Below are positions 13,294 to 27,005 of a stretch of DNA of 64,000 nucleotides, one piece after another. The translations under genes were made by a program, and so were the position numbers. The stretch lies in contig BCIK01000034.1 of assembly GCA_039545295.1 (NCBI GenBank), positions 62,001 to 126,000 of the forward strand, read 5' to 3'. The DNA comes from Udeniomyces pyricola. Lineage: Eukaryota; Basidiomycota; Tremellomycetes; Cystofilobasidiales; Mrakiaceae. The notes under the pieces were generated by a model, which searched no databases, was not told the DNA's origin, and saw only the letters and a list, made by a program, of their open reading frames with translations. How positions within the stretch are numbered: the first letter of the stretch is position 1; each line of letters starts with the position of its first letter.

Positions 13294-13683
13294 TGCAAGT
13301 GAATGCGAATTGGTTGATGTTTGGACATGAACATGGTGGGTTGGTATGGGATGATTGTATATTGTATGAGCGTACACTTGGTATGATATGTGTGTGCTTG
13401 CGATTTATGATTGCCGTCGTCCTGTTTTGCGAGGGAGAGTTGAGACGGGTTGTAATGTCAATTACCGGCATCTCAAATATATATGTACATATAACTTGTA
13501 GGCGGGCGTGAATTGACTGCAACCATGTCGACAGCTGACGGATCACGTAGACTGTGAGAAACTCGCGGTGGTCATCATCATCCGATCATCCCCTTTATAT
13601 GAATAGTCTTGGACCCCCCCCCCCCTCCCCTCGCCCATCCTTGTATCCTTGCTGTCACTTCACGCTGTCGGCCTCAGCCTACC
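13294..13683. other. Intergenic region between PI31-like and GW-rich genes
   Basis: A G/T-rich 3' UTR-like stretch is followed by a short promoter-like segment with a C run (13614-13625) and a tttatatgaat element near 13593. No gene is visible. Confidence 0.45.
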
Positions 13684-14823
13684 ATGCACCCCAATCCATA
13701 CAAACCGTCACCGGCCTCAAAGTACATCCATCCACATGCGTCCCAAGCCTTCACGCCCAATAAATCTAGCCATGCCTTTCAAAATCCGGCCGCGTCCTGA
13801 ACAACTGCTGGTCCCGGTGTCTATACAAACGCCCGCAATGGTCCAAGCCAGTTCGCTTCCTCCAATCTTCCGGCGGGCCCGGTCTATCGCTCACCATTCG
13901 ACCTGAACCAACCGATACATCCAACCCAGCTGCCGGCAGGACCTCCTATCTTTGGAAATCAACCGAGACGGAGCTGGCGCAGAGGACCAGGCGGGGGAGG
14001 AGGTGGTTTGGGTGGAGGAATGCCGGGTATCGCTGAGGGTAGCCGTGGGAGAGGTTTACGTGGAGGTCGGCAAGATAGAAGCAGGAGTGGTCGGGCTGTA
14101 GGCAGAGGTGGGGGGTTCGACAGTCCCAACGGCACCGGGACCGTCAGCGCAGCCGGGGACGATGGGGGATGGGGGGATCACCCTTTGCCCGTGGGTGATG
14201 GGAGTAAAGTCAACGTGAACGACGTCGATGACGGAGGCTGGGGGCTCAATAAAGGAAAGGTCGAACCAGAGGTTGTGAAAGGAAGTGGATGGGGCATAAC
14301 CCTGCCAATGACCACGACGGCTGCTGCTGTTGGGTAAGTCCTACGCCTATTCTGTTGACAAGCCGGTAGAAACAAGAATCGAACGGAGTGACAATCGGTT
14401 GTCCCTCTTCGACCTCTCAGCTGACAATGGTTTATTCGCGTGGCTCTCATGATGATACGATCACTCTCTCAGTATCAAAGGCAAGAAAGGCGAGGATGAC
14501 AATCCCTGGGGTGTAGATACTTATGAGCCAACCGAACTCGAAGTTCGCATACAAGACGTACGTTCGCCCAGTCTTCCTACCTATCCATTTCTATCTCTGC
14601 ATTCTACTCGTTTCTCCCACTGAGGTATTCCGGACAGCTAACGACATATCTTGTTGGTATATCGCATGCGTCATTTAGTGGACAAAAACGCTTCACCTCG
14701 CTTTGAGCACGCAGCGAGACGTCGACCGCCTTCCGCCCGCAGGCTTTTTGGACGCCGACCCTGAGGACCGTCTTCCGCCGCCAGACGACGACGAGTCGCA
14801 AGGAACAGGTTGGGACCTGTGAC
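13684..14823 (+). CDS. Hypothetical GW/WG- and RGG-rich low-complexity protein
   Basis: I do not recognise a named family. From about 13848 a frame rich in Gly, Arg, Pro and Asn is open to the stop at 14821. It contains RGG-like stretches and five Trp-Gly contexts in acidic surroundings: DDGGWGDH, DDGGWGLN, GSGWGITL, DDNPWGVD and a terminal TGWDL. Introns at about 14335-14473 and 14559-14679 join in frame. The C-terminal part (QDWTKTLHLALSTQRDVDR) looks more ordered. The start is uncertain. The ATG at 13684 meets an in-frame TGA at 13798, which disappears if 13722-13847 is an intron (GTACAT...CAAG, phase-matched). Otherwise the gene starts later (ATG at 14021) or is damaged. GW/WG spacing resembles Argonaute-hook proteins, but this is inference. 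It could also be a general RNA-binding RGG protein. Confidence 0.6.
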
Positions 14824-14969
14824 CCTCATCCACCTTGGTACTGGACTTTGCCAGATGCTCAGGAGAGCATTTAGCTCTGGTGTGGCCTTTCTTCTTCCTT
14901 CTCTCTTGATACTCGTCAACAGACGTCCCATCCGCGAGCTCCTTTCAGGTGACTCCACTGCGCGCCTTT

Positions 14970-15001
<32 letters not shown>

Positions 15002-15592
15002 TCCTTTTTGTTCCCTCACACGCCATCATACCTCATCTCTACATGTCCATCGCCACCCAATAGCCCAGATCTGATTTTTCCGCAGCTCTTCCTTGCATAT
15101 CCTTTTTCCGACACTGCTTTCCAATCTCTCTTCGTCTTTTATCTTTCCTTTCGTTGTAACCCATCCATCCATCGTCGCCGATTCATCTTGCCAATAGTGT
15201 CCCCTGCGCTGTGACTTGCCCCTATCACACATCTCTTTGATCATCTTTTCTTTGTCCTAACGAAACCCCCTTCTTTTTTTTTTTCTTCCGAGACGCTACT
15301 TCACGAGAATCTATATTTTCTGTTTGCCTTGATTCTACGATGCCAATGACTTGATAATCTGTACCTCTGCCGTTCTCGTCTAGCTTTATTTGGTATGCAT
15401 GAATTTACGTTCACAACTTGTTCTATACGTTGAATATTTTAATTCATCGACAACCAGTGGGTTGCGGTGGGTAATTCGACATCCAAGCTCAGCCGACTCC
15501 AGACCGATAGCGCTCCCTCCCGCTTGACCCCGATCACGACGTACAACGTACACCAACCATCTCCGACCAGCCGTTTGACTCTCCCCATCACC
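14824..15592. other. Intergenic region between the GW-rich gene and TVP23
   Basis: It holds a pyrimidine-rich 3' UTR with a TTTC microsatellite (14967-15003) and the TVP23 promoter. The open frame continues upstream of the TVP23 ATG, but without another ATG that looks better. No other gene is seen. Confidence 0.5.
14967..15003. repeat. TTTC tetranucleotide microsatellite
   Basis: About nine tandem TTTC units lie just downstream of the GW-rich gene stop. Confidence 0.9.
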
Positions 15593-17613
<2,021 letters not shown>

Positions 17614-18813
17614 TTTTTTTTTTCTCCTTCTTCTTTTTTTTCTTTCTTTCTTCTTTCTCTTGGAAATGCGTCTTGGAAGGAAGCTCTCACCCTTTCACAC
17701 CCACACACACAAAATCGACTCAGAAAAAAAAAGAGAGGGAGAGGGAGAGAGAGAGTTTACGATTGAGCTGCTCGACTTTTCAAGGGACCTTTCTATCATG
17801 CACATGATCACATGCTCTATGATATATATATCGAAACATATAAGCGCACGGTTTACTTCCTCTGATCGTCTGTTCTCCTACGATACGATACAACCCCAGT
17901 TAACTCTGATTGATGGTCGTCGTCCTGGTACTGGTTCCGACTCTATGATGGCCAATATCACCATCTCATTCTCATCAAACTCCTTAGAAAGAAAGAAAGA
18001 GATAAAGAAAAAAAGAAAGAGAAGAAGAAGAAGGAACAGAAAGAGAATCCCATCATAACTACGACAAAACTATTGGCTACATGAATGTATTCAGAAGAAG
18101 AAGAAGAAAGAGAAGAAGACAAGGTAACGGAGATGAGCCGTCTGGGAGAAGGAGAGGGGGGGAAAGAGTGAGAGAGTGAGAAGAATAATCGAAAGATGAG
18201 GAGATAGGTGGATGAGTGGTTTTAGCTTGTTTTGTTTTTGTTTGGGTTGTGAAGGGGGGCTGTCCTTTTTTTATTCTTCGGAAAGAGATTAATGGAGAAG
18301 GAGGGTGGGATGGAGGAGAAGGGAGAGAGAGAGAAAAAAGGGTGGAAAGTCAAGGGGTATATTAAGGTGCAGTGCGCGCGCCATGCAAACGCAGAAGCAA
18401 ATCCGTATCCGAACAGATGGGAGGCAAAAGCAGATGGGGAGGGTCGTATGTATGAGAGGACGAGAGTGACGGAAAGATGAAGAAACAGAAACAGAACTTA
18501 GGCAAAGAGATAGAGGTCATTGCCGATTCGCAAAAAGAAGAGAAGTAAGGCTGAAAGGAATGGAACAGGAAAGGGAGGTTTGGACTGAACCATGCAAAGA
18601 CCCGATAGACGTCGTATATGTGCGGGTTTGTTCGAACGACAAGGGAAGAATGATGGAGAATCGATGATCGTTGGGGCAAGGTACCAAGGCAGAAGTTGGC
18701 AGGACCTAAATCCTGCCCATCCACACCCCTTCCCTGGGCTTCCTTATCCCCCCCCTTTTTCCCTCCTCCCTCTAGTCCGATCTATATCAATTCCTCTCCC
18801 CTGTATTCCTCTT
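17614..18813. other. Convergent intergenic region, 1.2 kb
   Basis: This is the 3'-3' region between TVP23 and the histidine-phosphatase gene. It is strongly purine-biased on the plus strand (AAGAAG/GAGAGA runs), with no supported gene. Confidence 0.5.
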
Positions 18814-20789
18814 TCAGAGCGCACTCTGAAGATGCCCCTGATCAGGAGGAGCGTCAGGCATGTATTTCTCGAGGCCGGGTGCGAGGCCACACGGGTAGTT
18901 GGCTTCTCCGTCTGTGCCAGGCACACCTGGGTCCTGTAGATTTGAAAGTCAGAGTTGCAACATAAGAAGAAAAAAAAACATGCAAAAAAAAAAAACATGA
19001 CAAAAGACACGGAGACAGTGAAGATATGAATGAATCAGCCTCACCAATCAGAGAGACGACACCCAACTGATTGCAAGACACAAGAGAGTAGAGGGACTAA
19101 CGTCGATGACCTCGCCCGCGTCCGACAAGATGACATCCCTAAACGACCAGTTCCTCTCGACGCCATCAATCAGATGCCCGGCCTCTCCGTTCATAGTGAT
19201 ATCCCATTCTCCAACCTTTGCCGCTCCAGTTTTGTTTGGCTTGCGAGTGTAGAGACTATAGCTGCAGCACCCAGCGGTAACATCCAGATCGGCGTCGCCC
19301 GTCAAGGCTCGCCCGAGGGCAATGACACTCGCGGCGTGACCGACAAGGATGACCGTCTTGGCCTCTGGAAATTCGGCCTCCAGTCGGTTCAAGAAAGCAG
19401 TGAGAAAGTTGGAGCAGCGCGAGAGTAGATCCGAGAGGGATTCTCCCCGGCGGGAGGGGTAGTACGTCGACGTGTAGGTTTGGGAGAGGGCATTCTGGGG
19501 GAAGAGGTGAGAAAGTTGGGCAGGTTGGGCAGGGCGGGGGTGGAGGTTGTGCGGCTTCGACGCTGGGATGCGGGAGTACTGAAGGGGATGGACGGAAAGG
19601 AAGACGGCGGTTAGATCAAGCAGAATATCAGGTCAGCGAGGGTTTCTTTTTCGGACCAAACAAATATATGATTGTTTGCGCTGATAAAGTGGTATCCATC
19701 TTTCTTTACATGGCACAAAGCCTCAGGTCTAGTCCTCCATCTGGTGAAGCTAACCATGTTGGCTAGAGTCAACGCATCAGAACAAGCAAGAGCATAAGGC
19801 TTACCCATTCAGCAACACCGTGTTCCAACCTCAAGGGAACTTGGAGCTTCTTAGCCAGGGGTATCGAGGTTTGGATACATCGATAAAATGGCGAACAAAA
19901 GACGAGCTCCGGTTTTGGCTGCTCGAAAGAGATGCAAGAGGGCAAGCAGGGATTGTTAGCCAGATGCCAGAGTATGAGCGCAAGGGAACAGAGTGTATGC
20001 GGAGATGCGATGGAAGGTGATGCTGCCCAACCACCATAGTGGAGAGAAAGAAAAAAAGATCATCAGTCAAACTGACCTGTCCATTAGGAGGAGATACAAG
20101 ATGGTCTCCCAAGCGTTCGGCTTGCTCCTGTATGGGCGAGAGAGGAAAGGCAGAGACGCGTGTAGTTGGGGATGGAACGGAATGGGTTCGAGGGGAGAAG
20201 GGGCGCCGGGGTGAGAGGAGAGAGTGTGGTTAGCGATCGTCATGGTTCGTTTGGTCAATCCGTTAAGGAATCCCTTTCACTAGTCTAACGCCAGCAGAAT
20301 GTTTGGAGGCGGGTGGACGAGAGACGAGAAGATGTCACAAGCTGAGGCCATAGCAAATGAGATGCGAGAGCGAGAAGTCGGAGGTAGGTCGAGGGGGAAG
20401 GATAGCCGAATAGATCCGGCAATGAGACGCATACGCGATCTCCTCTGGATGCTCTGGCTACGATTGTCGAGCGGAAGGCTGCGCTCTGGACTGATCCAAC
20501 ACACTTGGCGGACGGTGCAGATGGTGACAGGCGGGCATGGGATAGAGAATGACGAAACGCGGTCTGGACGCATGCGAGGACAAAAGGGCAGACGACAGGG
20601 GGGAAAGGAGAAGGGCAAAGGGCGGATGAAGATCGAGAGAGCAGAGAGAGTGAGAAAGAAAGTGAGACTGACAAGTCCCTTGCCTGCAAGAGGCGGATCT
20701 CGTGCCATGCCTGTGGGGTTGGGATAGACGTCCGAGACCCAGTTGGCACGGAAGCCATGACGAGCAATGTAGATGTTTTCGATCGGCAT
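18814..20789 (-). CDS. Histidine phosphatase superfamily protein, TFC7/tau55-like
   Basis: The ATG at 20787-20789 gives MPIENIYIARHGFRANWV, with the catalytic RHG motif at the very N-terminus. The next part, TGMARDPPLAGKG, then EQAERLGDHL, is the PPL..G..QA pattern of the branch that includes yeast Tfc7 (TFIIIC tau55) and animal UBASH3 proteins. The next exon has LVFCSPFYRCIQTSIPLA (second Arg of the active site) and LEHGVAEW. Later come TVILVGHAASVIALGRAL (second catalytic His) and, in the last exon, LEKYMPDAPPDQGHLQSAL and stop 18814. The length is about 330 residues with at least five introns, one using the donor GTTAGT. Either role is possible: TFIIIC subunit in tRNA/5S transcription, or a soluble phosphatase. 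The fold is certain, the role is not. Confidence 0.82.
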
Positions 20790-21163
20790 GATGGGGGCAG
20801 GCAAGGACGTGAGGCGAGGGAAGGGGGAGAGGGTCAAACGAAACAAGGGGCCGGGGAAAGGCAAAGGGGGGAATCGGCGGACGGAAGTCAAGTCAAGCGG
20901 GAGGGAGCTGGGAGTAGGGAGAGCTTTCTGCCAGCTGCCAGAATCATGTGCGTCATGATTGATCATAGTCCCATGAAAGTGATGGCATACATAAACAAAT
21001 GGTATTATACACAACATATCCATAATAATTGTACTGCATATTATACATCCACCACCACCACCATATATATATATATCAACCTGCTCCATACATTGATTCC
21101 ATATCGTTCTCATCCCAACCATTCATCCATTCATCATCCCATAGTCTCCATCCACTCACTCCC
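20790..21163. other. Short intergenic region between two minus-strand genes
   Basis: It holds the promoter of the histidine-phosphatase gene and the 3' end of the basic-protein gene. It contains a CAC/TA-rich low-complexity patch (about 21048-21075). No gene is seen. Confidence 0.5.
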
Positions 21164-23828
21164 TCACACCCACAAGTCCTCCAGAGAGTCAGCAGTGGCC
21201 TCCCTCGTCCCGCGTGGCAGATCCTGTTCTGGAGCTGTACCTGGCTTCATCACCGGCTTTGTCGATGACAAAGCCGACTCTTTGCCCTTACTCCGGCCGT
21301 CGGTCCTCGTAGCCTTGACTGGCTTCTCCGCCGGAGTCATGATCAACACATTTCCGCTACTATCTCCACCGTCAGAATCGGAGACCATTGCAACTTTCTC
21401 GTTTCGCCGAGTCGCTGATCGGGTTGATTGGCGGGTAGTAGAGGAAGCAGGTGTCGGTTGGGCCTCTCCGCCACCTGTTTTCGTCCGTGCAGCGCCTTGA
21501 GAGCGGGTCGCCCGAGACAAAGGCACGGAAGGAAGTGCGTTGGACGGTGGTGGAGTCAGCGAGGACGAAGCTACGTCTCGAGCCTTTGAAGAGAGCCGAA
21601 AACAAAACCCAAAAGATAAGTCAGGGCATTCTAGGGATTTTGCAGTGATGGTCGCAAAACAAAAACATTGGTCACTGCGGACTTAGCGTCAACAATCTTC
21701 AAAGTAAAGAGACAGTTACGTTCTACGTACCTTTTTCCTGAGAGCACGATCGCTTCCGTCCGGTGCACCCGAACTAACGTTAGGGTTGAGGATGGTAGCT
21801 TTTGACCCTGGATCTGCAACGTCCTTCATGCGAGCTTGACGACTTCTCGTCGTGTAAGGAGTTGTCGTAAGTGGGACAGGAGATAGAGACGAAGGTCGAC
21901 CTATTGGTTTCGAAGGTGGAGGTGAAACGCGAGGTTTCTTGGCCGCAGGCTTGGAAGACGACAACTCAGGAAGGTTCTGAAGAGACAGTTCATGTCGACA
22001 GTGCGTCTAATCAATCAGTACAGTACCAGAACAAACTTTGGATACCCAGCTTGCATGTACCCGTACAGAGAAAAACTCTTACCTTTTTCGCCAAGCGAGG
22101 AAGAGGCTTGGGTCTTGCGCTTACGCTGTCGGCCTTTTTCTTGCCTTGAGCCTTTTTGGAGCCGGACGAAGATGGCCGAGACTTCGGTGCAGTTCTCCCT
22201 GGAATTACGTCGTACTCGTCAGAGAACTCCTCTATATCTTCTGACACGTCGCCTGATACGGTCCTTTCTTCGTCCTCATCATCCTCGTCTGAACTCATTG
22301 CGTACGACTTCCGCTTCAGATCGCCTTCCGACCGATTGATTCTGGTCGACGATCGGCCAGGCCCTGGCTTGGGTGTGACGGCATCCGGAATATCATCAGC
22401 CGTCTGCTTGCCACGTTTCGTCGACGATCCGGACGCCGTCTTCTTTGCAGAGGTCGACTTAGATTTGCCGTTGGTTTTAGCGGTCGGGGTGGCATCCTTC
22501 TTCGCCTTGGCTGCCTTCTTTTTAGCGGCTGACTTGGGATTTACAATGGTCTCGAGATAATCTTGATCTGAGAGCGGGTCGATGCGTATGTCGGGGGTGG
22601 TAGGGGTGGATGGAAGTGATGGGACAGAGGGGGTTCTGATCGTGGGTAAGGGTGTGTGCTGACGCTTGAGGCGTTGAGGAGGAAGAGCTTCATACAAGGC
22701 AGAAAGATGTTTGGAGGCCAGTCAGTATGCCAAGGGTAGTCATTGCCACCTGCTGGGATCAGAATCAGAGAGATAAATTCACACCTTTCAGCCGTTTTTC
22801 GGCGAGACTGGACCAGAAAGGATGATTCGCTTCAGCATAAGTCTCGATCTAAAGCTACGTATGATGTTATCAAGGAAATTCGGGCACGCACCCAAAGCCA
22901 AAGACATCATTTTCGAATGTATAGGCTTTCTTGCTTGGTTGGATCAGGGCGGGGATCTTGTCTTGTTCTTGACCGGCGGCGTCGACCGGATCCGGTCTTT
23001 TGTTCTCCTCGTGCTCGGCCAGTATGCCATGCTCCTCGGAGCTTATTTCTGGTGCATCCTGCCCTGAGATCGTCGATGGGACCTTACTCAAGACTCCTGA
23101 GTCATCCTGAACCATCTCTTCAATGTCCGTACCAACTACTTGGGGCTGGTCGGAGCTCGCGCCGGCCTTAAAAGGGACAGATAACTCCCTCGCGTTCCTT
23201 TTGGCTCGTAACCGCTTCTCCAGGGCTTGGGTGAGGACAGGGTCGACCTCTTCTTGGTCGCTATCGCTCTGGATGATTGGAATGATGGGTTGCTGGTGCA
23301 GGGGAAGTAATGGTGCCATATTGCTCGGGATGGGTGAGACAGATCGAAGACGAAGAGGTGGAAGGGGTACAGGCGTCTTGCTTCTCGATCTGCTGCGACT
23401 CAGGGAGGTACGAAGGCGACGAGCTTGACTATCGACGCCGAGGGATGAACCCGCGCTTCCTTCTCTCATGGACCTAAGCATGTCAACTCCGAGCGCGCCT
23501 TGACCATCGTCCGAGAGGCGTGACTCCTTGAGAACAGGTCTGATAGGCTTGTGAAGGGCGAGGGCGGGGGAGGCCCGAGTGTCGATCGGGACGGTGGTGT
23601 CGAGATTGGTCTTGGGATGGAACGGACGTCGGGATTGGGAGGTGGCTGAGGGTGCAGGAGATGAATGGAGCGGCATAGCTGGAAGGGCAGCAGGAAACCA
23701 AGAGCTGAAAAGAGGCCAAGGAAGCCGGGATGGTAGAAAGTTAGGGCTGAAGAAGGGAAGGCAGATCGCGCACAGCTCACATCCCAGACCGGACAGGAAC
23801 GGAAGGCCGACTCCGCACTCGGGCTCAT
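21164..23828 (-). CDS. Hypothetical basic, Ser/Lys-rich low-complexity protein (probably nuclear)
   Basis: No known family is recognised. The proposed start (23826-23828, MSPSAESAFRSCPVWD) is followed by an intron, then a long Ser/Pro/Arg-rich exon (about 23690-22880) with an SRSRSRSKTP patch. A short exon encodes NHPFWSSLAEKRLK, the most ordered-looking part. A large Lys-rich exon (about 22690-22085) has KKKAAKAKK and an acidic SSDEDDEDEE run. The next exons hold KKPRVSPPPSKP and TRSRQARMKD. The final exon ends TREATADSLEDLWV with stop 21164. Alternating basic and acidic patches suggest a disordered nuclear or chromatin protein. Exon borders between 22880 and 22690 are approximate. Its start lies only 233 bp from the divergent gene at 24062, so they probably share a promoter region. 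Confidence 0.65.
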
Positions 23829-24061
23829 GCGAGGGAAGAGGATGGGTTATGTGACCTATGACGTGGTCACCGAATAGTACTGATTATCGATTACCACAAC
23901 CGTCCAATTCGATCACATGACAATTAGCCCCCCCCCCCCCGAGATCTATCTATGCATGTAACAATCTACTGGCTACCGTAATATGCACATTCTATTCTAA
24001 CTACTGATACCACCACCACCACCACCGCCACCCCTCAGCACCTCAAACCCAACGATCCATC

Positions 24062-26292
24062 ATGGCCAAGACCAAAAAGAAAGCTGCCGTCGCACCTCGC
24101 CGTCCAGATCCTCCAACCCCTTCCAAGCCATCGAACCGCCCACAACCCACATCCGATGTTGCGTCTGCCTCCACTGGGCCGCCCACAACGCTTCCTTTCA
24201 CGGCGCCGGTCCGAGCAAGGACCTCATCCGTTCGATATGATGATGACGATGTTGCCGTCAAGTTTGAGTCAACTTCTGAAGACGATGAATTTGCCGACAG
24301 CGACGCGCACCGTGTTCTCTCTGCTGCGTCAATCCACCACTCACCGCCCTTGACCTCGACTCGAGTGGGATCCACATCGTCCCGTCATCCCTCGGCTCTG
24401 CCACCCCCTGCCAAAGCAGTCGTCGCCAAACAAGTGAAAGAGGGGACGTCTTTCGTTGGTCGACTGGTGTGGAGCCTCCTCAAGATCTTCGTCCTCCAAT
24501 CCTGGTATCCAATCCTTCTTGTCCTCTTGGCTCTGGCCTTGATGCTGCCCGCTGCGCTCGTAGTATGGTCTGGCTACTCCAAGGTTTCATCTAGTAAGTC
24601 ATTTCTCTTTCAATCCGATCGGTAGAACACGGTTTACGTAGGGTTGTTGATCAAGTGAATACATCATCTATTCTCGTCCAGTCATTTCCCTCTTTCCCTC
24701 GCCTCCCCTGTCGGCGATCACTCCTCTCATCTCTTCAGCCCTTACCGCTGCCTACTGCTCTGCCATCGGTATAGGCTGCTCTCTACCCCCTGTAGACACC
24801 AAGACCATCCACATCGGCCGTGTCGCTCGCAAACTGACTGACGAAGGTATGTCTGGATCTACCTTTGCGGAAACTTCCTCGGTAGCCACTTGTCTGAGTA
24901 CGTTCAGCATGTGTGCTCATTTCTACCAACAACTAACGACCATCATATGCGATGCTATTTGCTACAGTTTCGCATGCCTCAGACATGTTCGCGTCGGTCA
25001 TTCAGCTCTCGGATGCCACCATGCCTAGTTTGCACCAGGTCGAAATTTGGGAACTTGCCGTTTCGGTCAAGAGGGGATCAAGTTTGGAGAACCGAGACAT
25101 ACTGGCAGGAGAGCTGGTTGAGCTTGGTGACATGACGAGGGATATGAAGGACAAGTTGATCGGTATCAACTCACAGGTGAGCGCATGTTGCCGTCTCGTT
25201 TGCCCTTCAAGGCGGTAAAAAAAAAAAAAAAAAAAAAAAAAAGAAAAAGAAAAGTATATCTGACCCTACTATCCCTATTGGACGCATCTGACTTGTATAT
25301 TCAGGGCATCAATTCGTTCTCCTGGATCGTTCAAGAGGTTCTCTCATCAACTCTCATCTGCGACCTGTTTATCGTTGTCCACTAAACCTGATCACGTTCG
25401 GTGTTTCTGTTTTCTTCACTATTTGTCGCAGTTTACTCGCCTCGAGACACATCTGAATGCCTTATCGAGCGCACCGCTGCTCGAGGGACCGTCATCCACA
25501 GGTCCCAAATACCAAACCCATTCTCCCTCCTCGTCCCATTCTTCCGTCACGCAACTATCCCCTCGAGCTCTCGCGTCTTTCCAATCGCACCTCACTTCCC
25601 TCATAACCCGTCTTTCCTCCTCCCTCACCCAGCTCCAGACATCTATCGAAGCGACGATCCCTCTGGCTGAACGTGCCTCGGATCTCGGTGGCCGATTGCG
25701 CTTAGAGTTTCTTGGAGCGGTGGATACACTCGATGAGGAGGTCCGGGAAGAACCCGTATGGAAGGATTACGCTCTGAGCATCAAGGAGTTTGCGGTGGGC
25801 AATAAGGTCAAGAACAAATTTGAAGCACAAAGTAGTCCGTTTGCGGATGCTGATGCCTCGAGGGGTGGATCACTCACGAGACGGAAGATCGTCAAGCGGG
25901 ATCTCAAGATGGCGGGAGAGACGGCCAGTCAGTTGTTGACTCTTCGAAAAGGGATGGAAGATCTTAGGAGTGACCTCATGGGGTACCGTGATAACGTAGG
26001 ATGGTTCAGGTCCGGAATCGTGGGGTATTGGGCAGGAGGAAGTAGCACCGACCCTGAGGGAGAGTATGGATTCGAACCGATGGATGTTCAAGTCGAAATG
26101 GTCAGTCAAACCGGCCAGTTCACCTTGTTTCACTGATGGATACGATGGGTGCTGAACTTTCATTCGCCTGGAAATTATCAGGAGGCCCTTCGTCATGTCA
26201 TTGGCCGCTTCTCGGGTGCGGTAGACGAGGCCAAGGGGAGAGGAAGAGGTTCCTTGCCGAAGCAGACTTATCAGGAGCACCTCTCGGGTTGA
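24062..26292 (+). CDS. Hypothetical single-pass membrane protein with long helical lumenal/cytosolic domain
   Basis: Not assigned to a family. The ATG at 24062 starts a disordered basic N-terminus (MAKTKKKAAVAPRRP), then an acidic stretch. One strong TM segment follows at about residues 148-172 (QSWYPILLVLLALALMLPAA...). After it, helix-rich sequence (HASDMFASVIQLSDATMP, LAGELVELGDMTRDMKDKL, FTRLETHLNAL, LASFQSHLTSLITRLSSSL) suggests coiled coils. The last exon reads EALRHVIGRFSGAVDEAKG and ends at 26290-26292. Introns are clear by frame, including one with a run of 26 A (25217-25242). The layout of a short tail, one TM and a long coiled-coil domain recalls organelle-contact or nuclear-envelope proteins; this is only an inference. 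Confidence 0.75.
25217..25242 (+). repeat. A26 homopolymer inside an intron
   Basis: A run of 26 A lies in the intron downstream of the exon encoding DKLIGINSQ, followed by more A-rich sequence. Confidence 0.9.
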
Positions 26293-27005
26293 ACGTTCAT
26301 GCGCAGGACGTCTTACACGTTGTTGCTGGCCGGGGGAAAAAGCCTTGTTGTTGTATCGAACCATGCTTTTACGCTTTGGATATCGTCTCCTATCGTCTTG
26401 GTTCATTACACACGGTCTGCTGCCTGATTAACGCACTGACTGCCGCTGCGGAAACACTGTCTGATTGGCCCTTCCAAGGGCGTTGGCGAATGGCTCGGCC
26501 AGTTCCGGATGATCCTCGTCACTCATCCTTTCGCTATCTTTTCTTCCGAGTCTATACTGTGGAACTTTTTGAGTCAGCACTCTTCTCGGTCGTGTCATTA
26601 GCGCACACGAGATGACAGGAGCCTAGCGTCCGGCTGGTTCGGCCGCGACTTCCTGCCTCTTGATTCGGAACTGGACTGAAAGGCCAATGTTGTTTGTTGT
26701 TCTCAACTGCGCCTCCCCAAGCACCTGGTATCCGCTTATCCCCTTTTACCCAACTAGCTTACTCCCCTCTGACCTGCCTGCTCCATCTGTCCAGACCGTT
26801 TAAGCGCGAAGAGAAAGCCAGGTGAGTCCTTCCTTTCCAACCACTATCATCCCTGCTTGGCGTATACTCTCAAGTCTCTGACACTTTCCCTAACCACTCT
26901 CGTCTTGAAACCGCCTTGGATCCATACTTAATCACCCAGTCAAGTCTCCGAGCCAAACTCAACCTACTTCAATCAGCCAAAAACGCGCGATAGAATCAAA
27001 GAAAC
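26293..27005. other. Intergenic region between two plus-strand genes
   Basis: It holds the 3' UTR of the membrane-protein gene and the promoter of the next gene, with several cytosine-rich stretches. An open frame covering 26136-26615 is a chance extension across the previous gene's last intron. Confidence 0.45.

Noticed and set aside
20280..21122. Long minus-strand frame covering the first exon of the histidine-phosphatase gene
   Set aside because: Only the part from 20789 to the donor after AGKGL is coding; the rest reads through the promoter and first intron.
26068..26078. GGATTCGAACC, the reverse complement of a tRNA T-arm consensus
   Set aside because: It lies inside coding sequence (YGFEPMDVQ), and the flanking bases cannot form a T-stem or acceptor stem.
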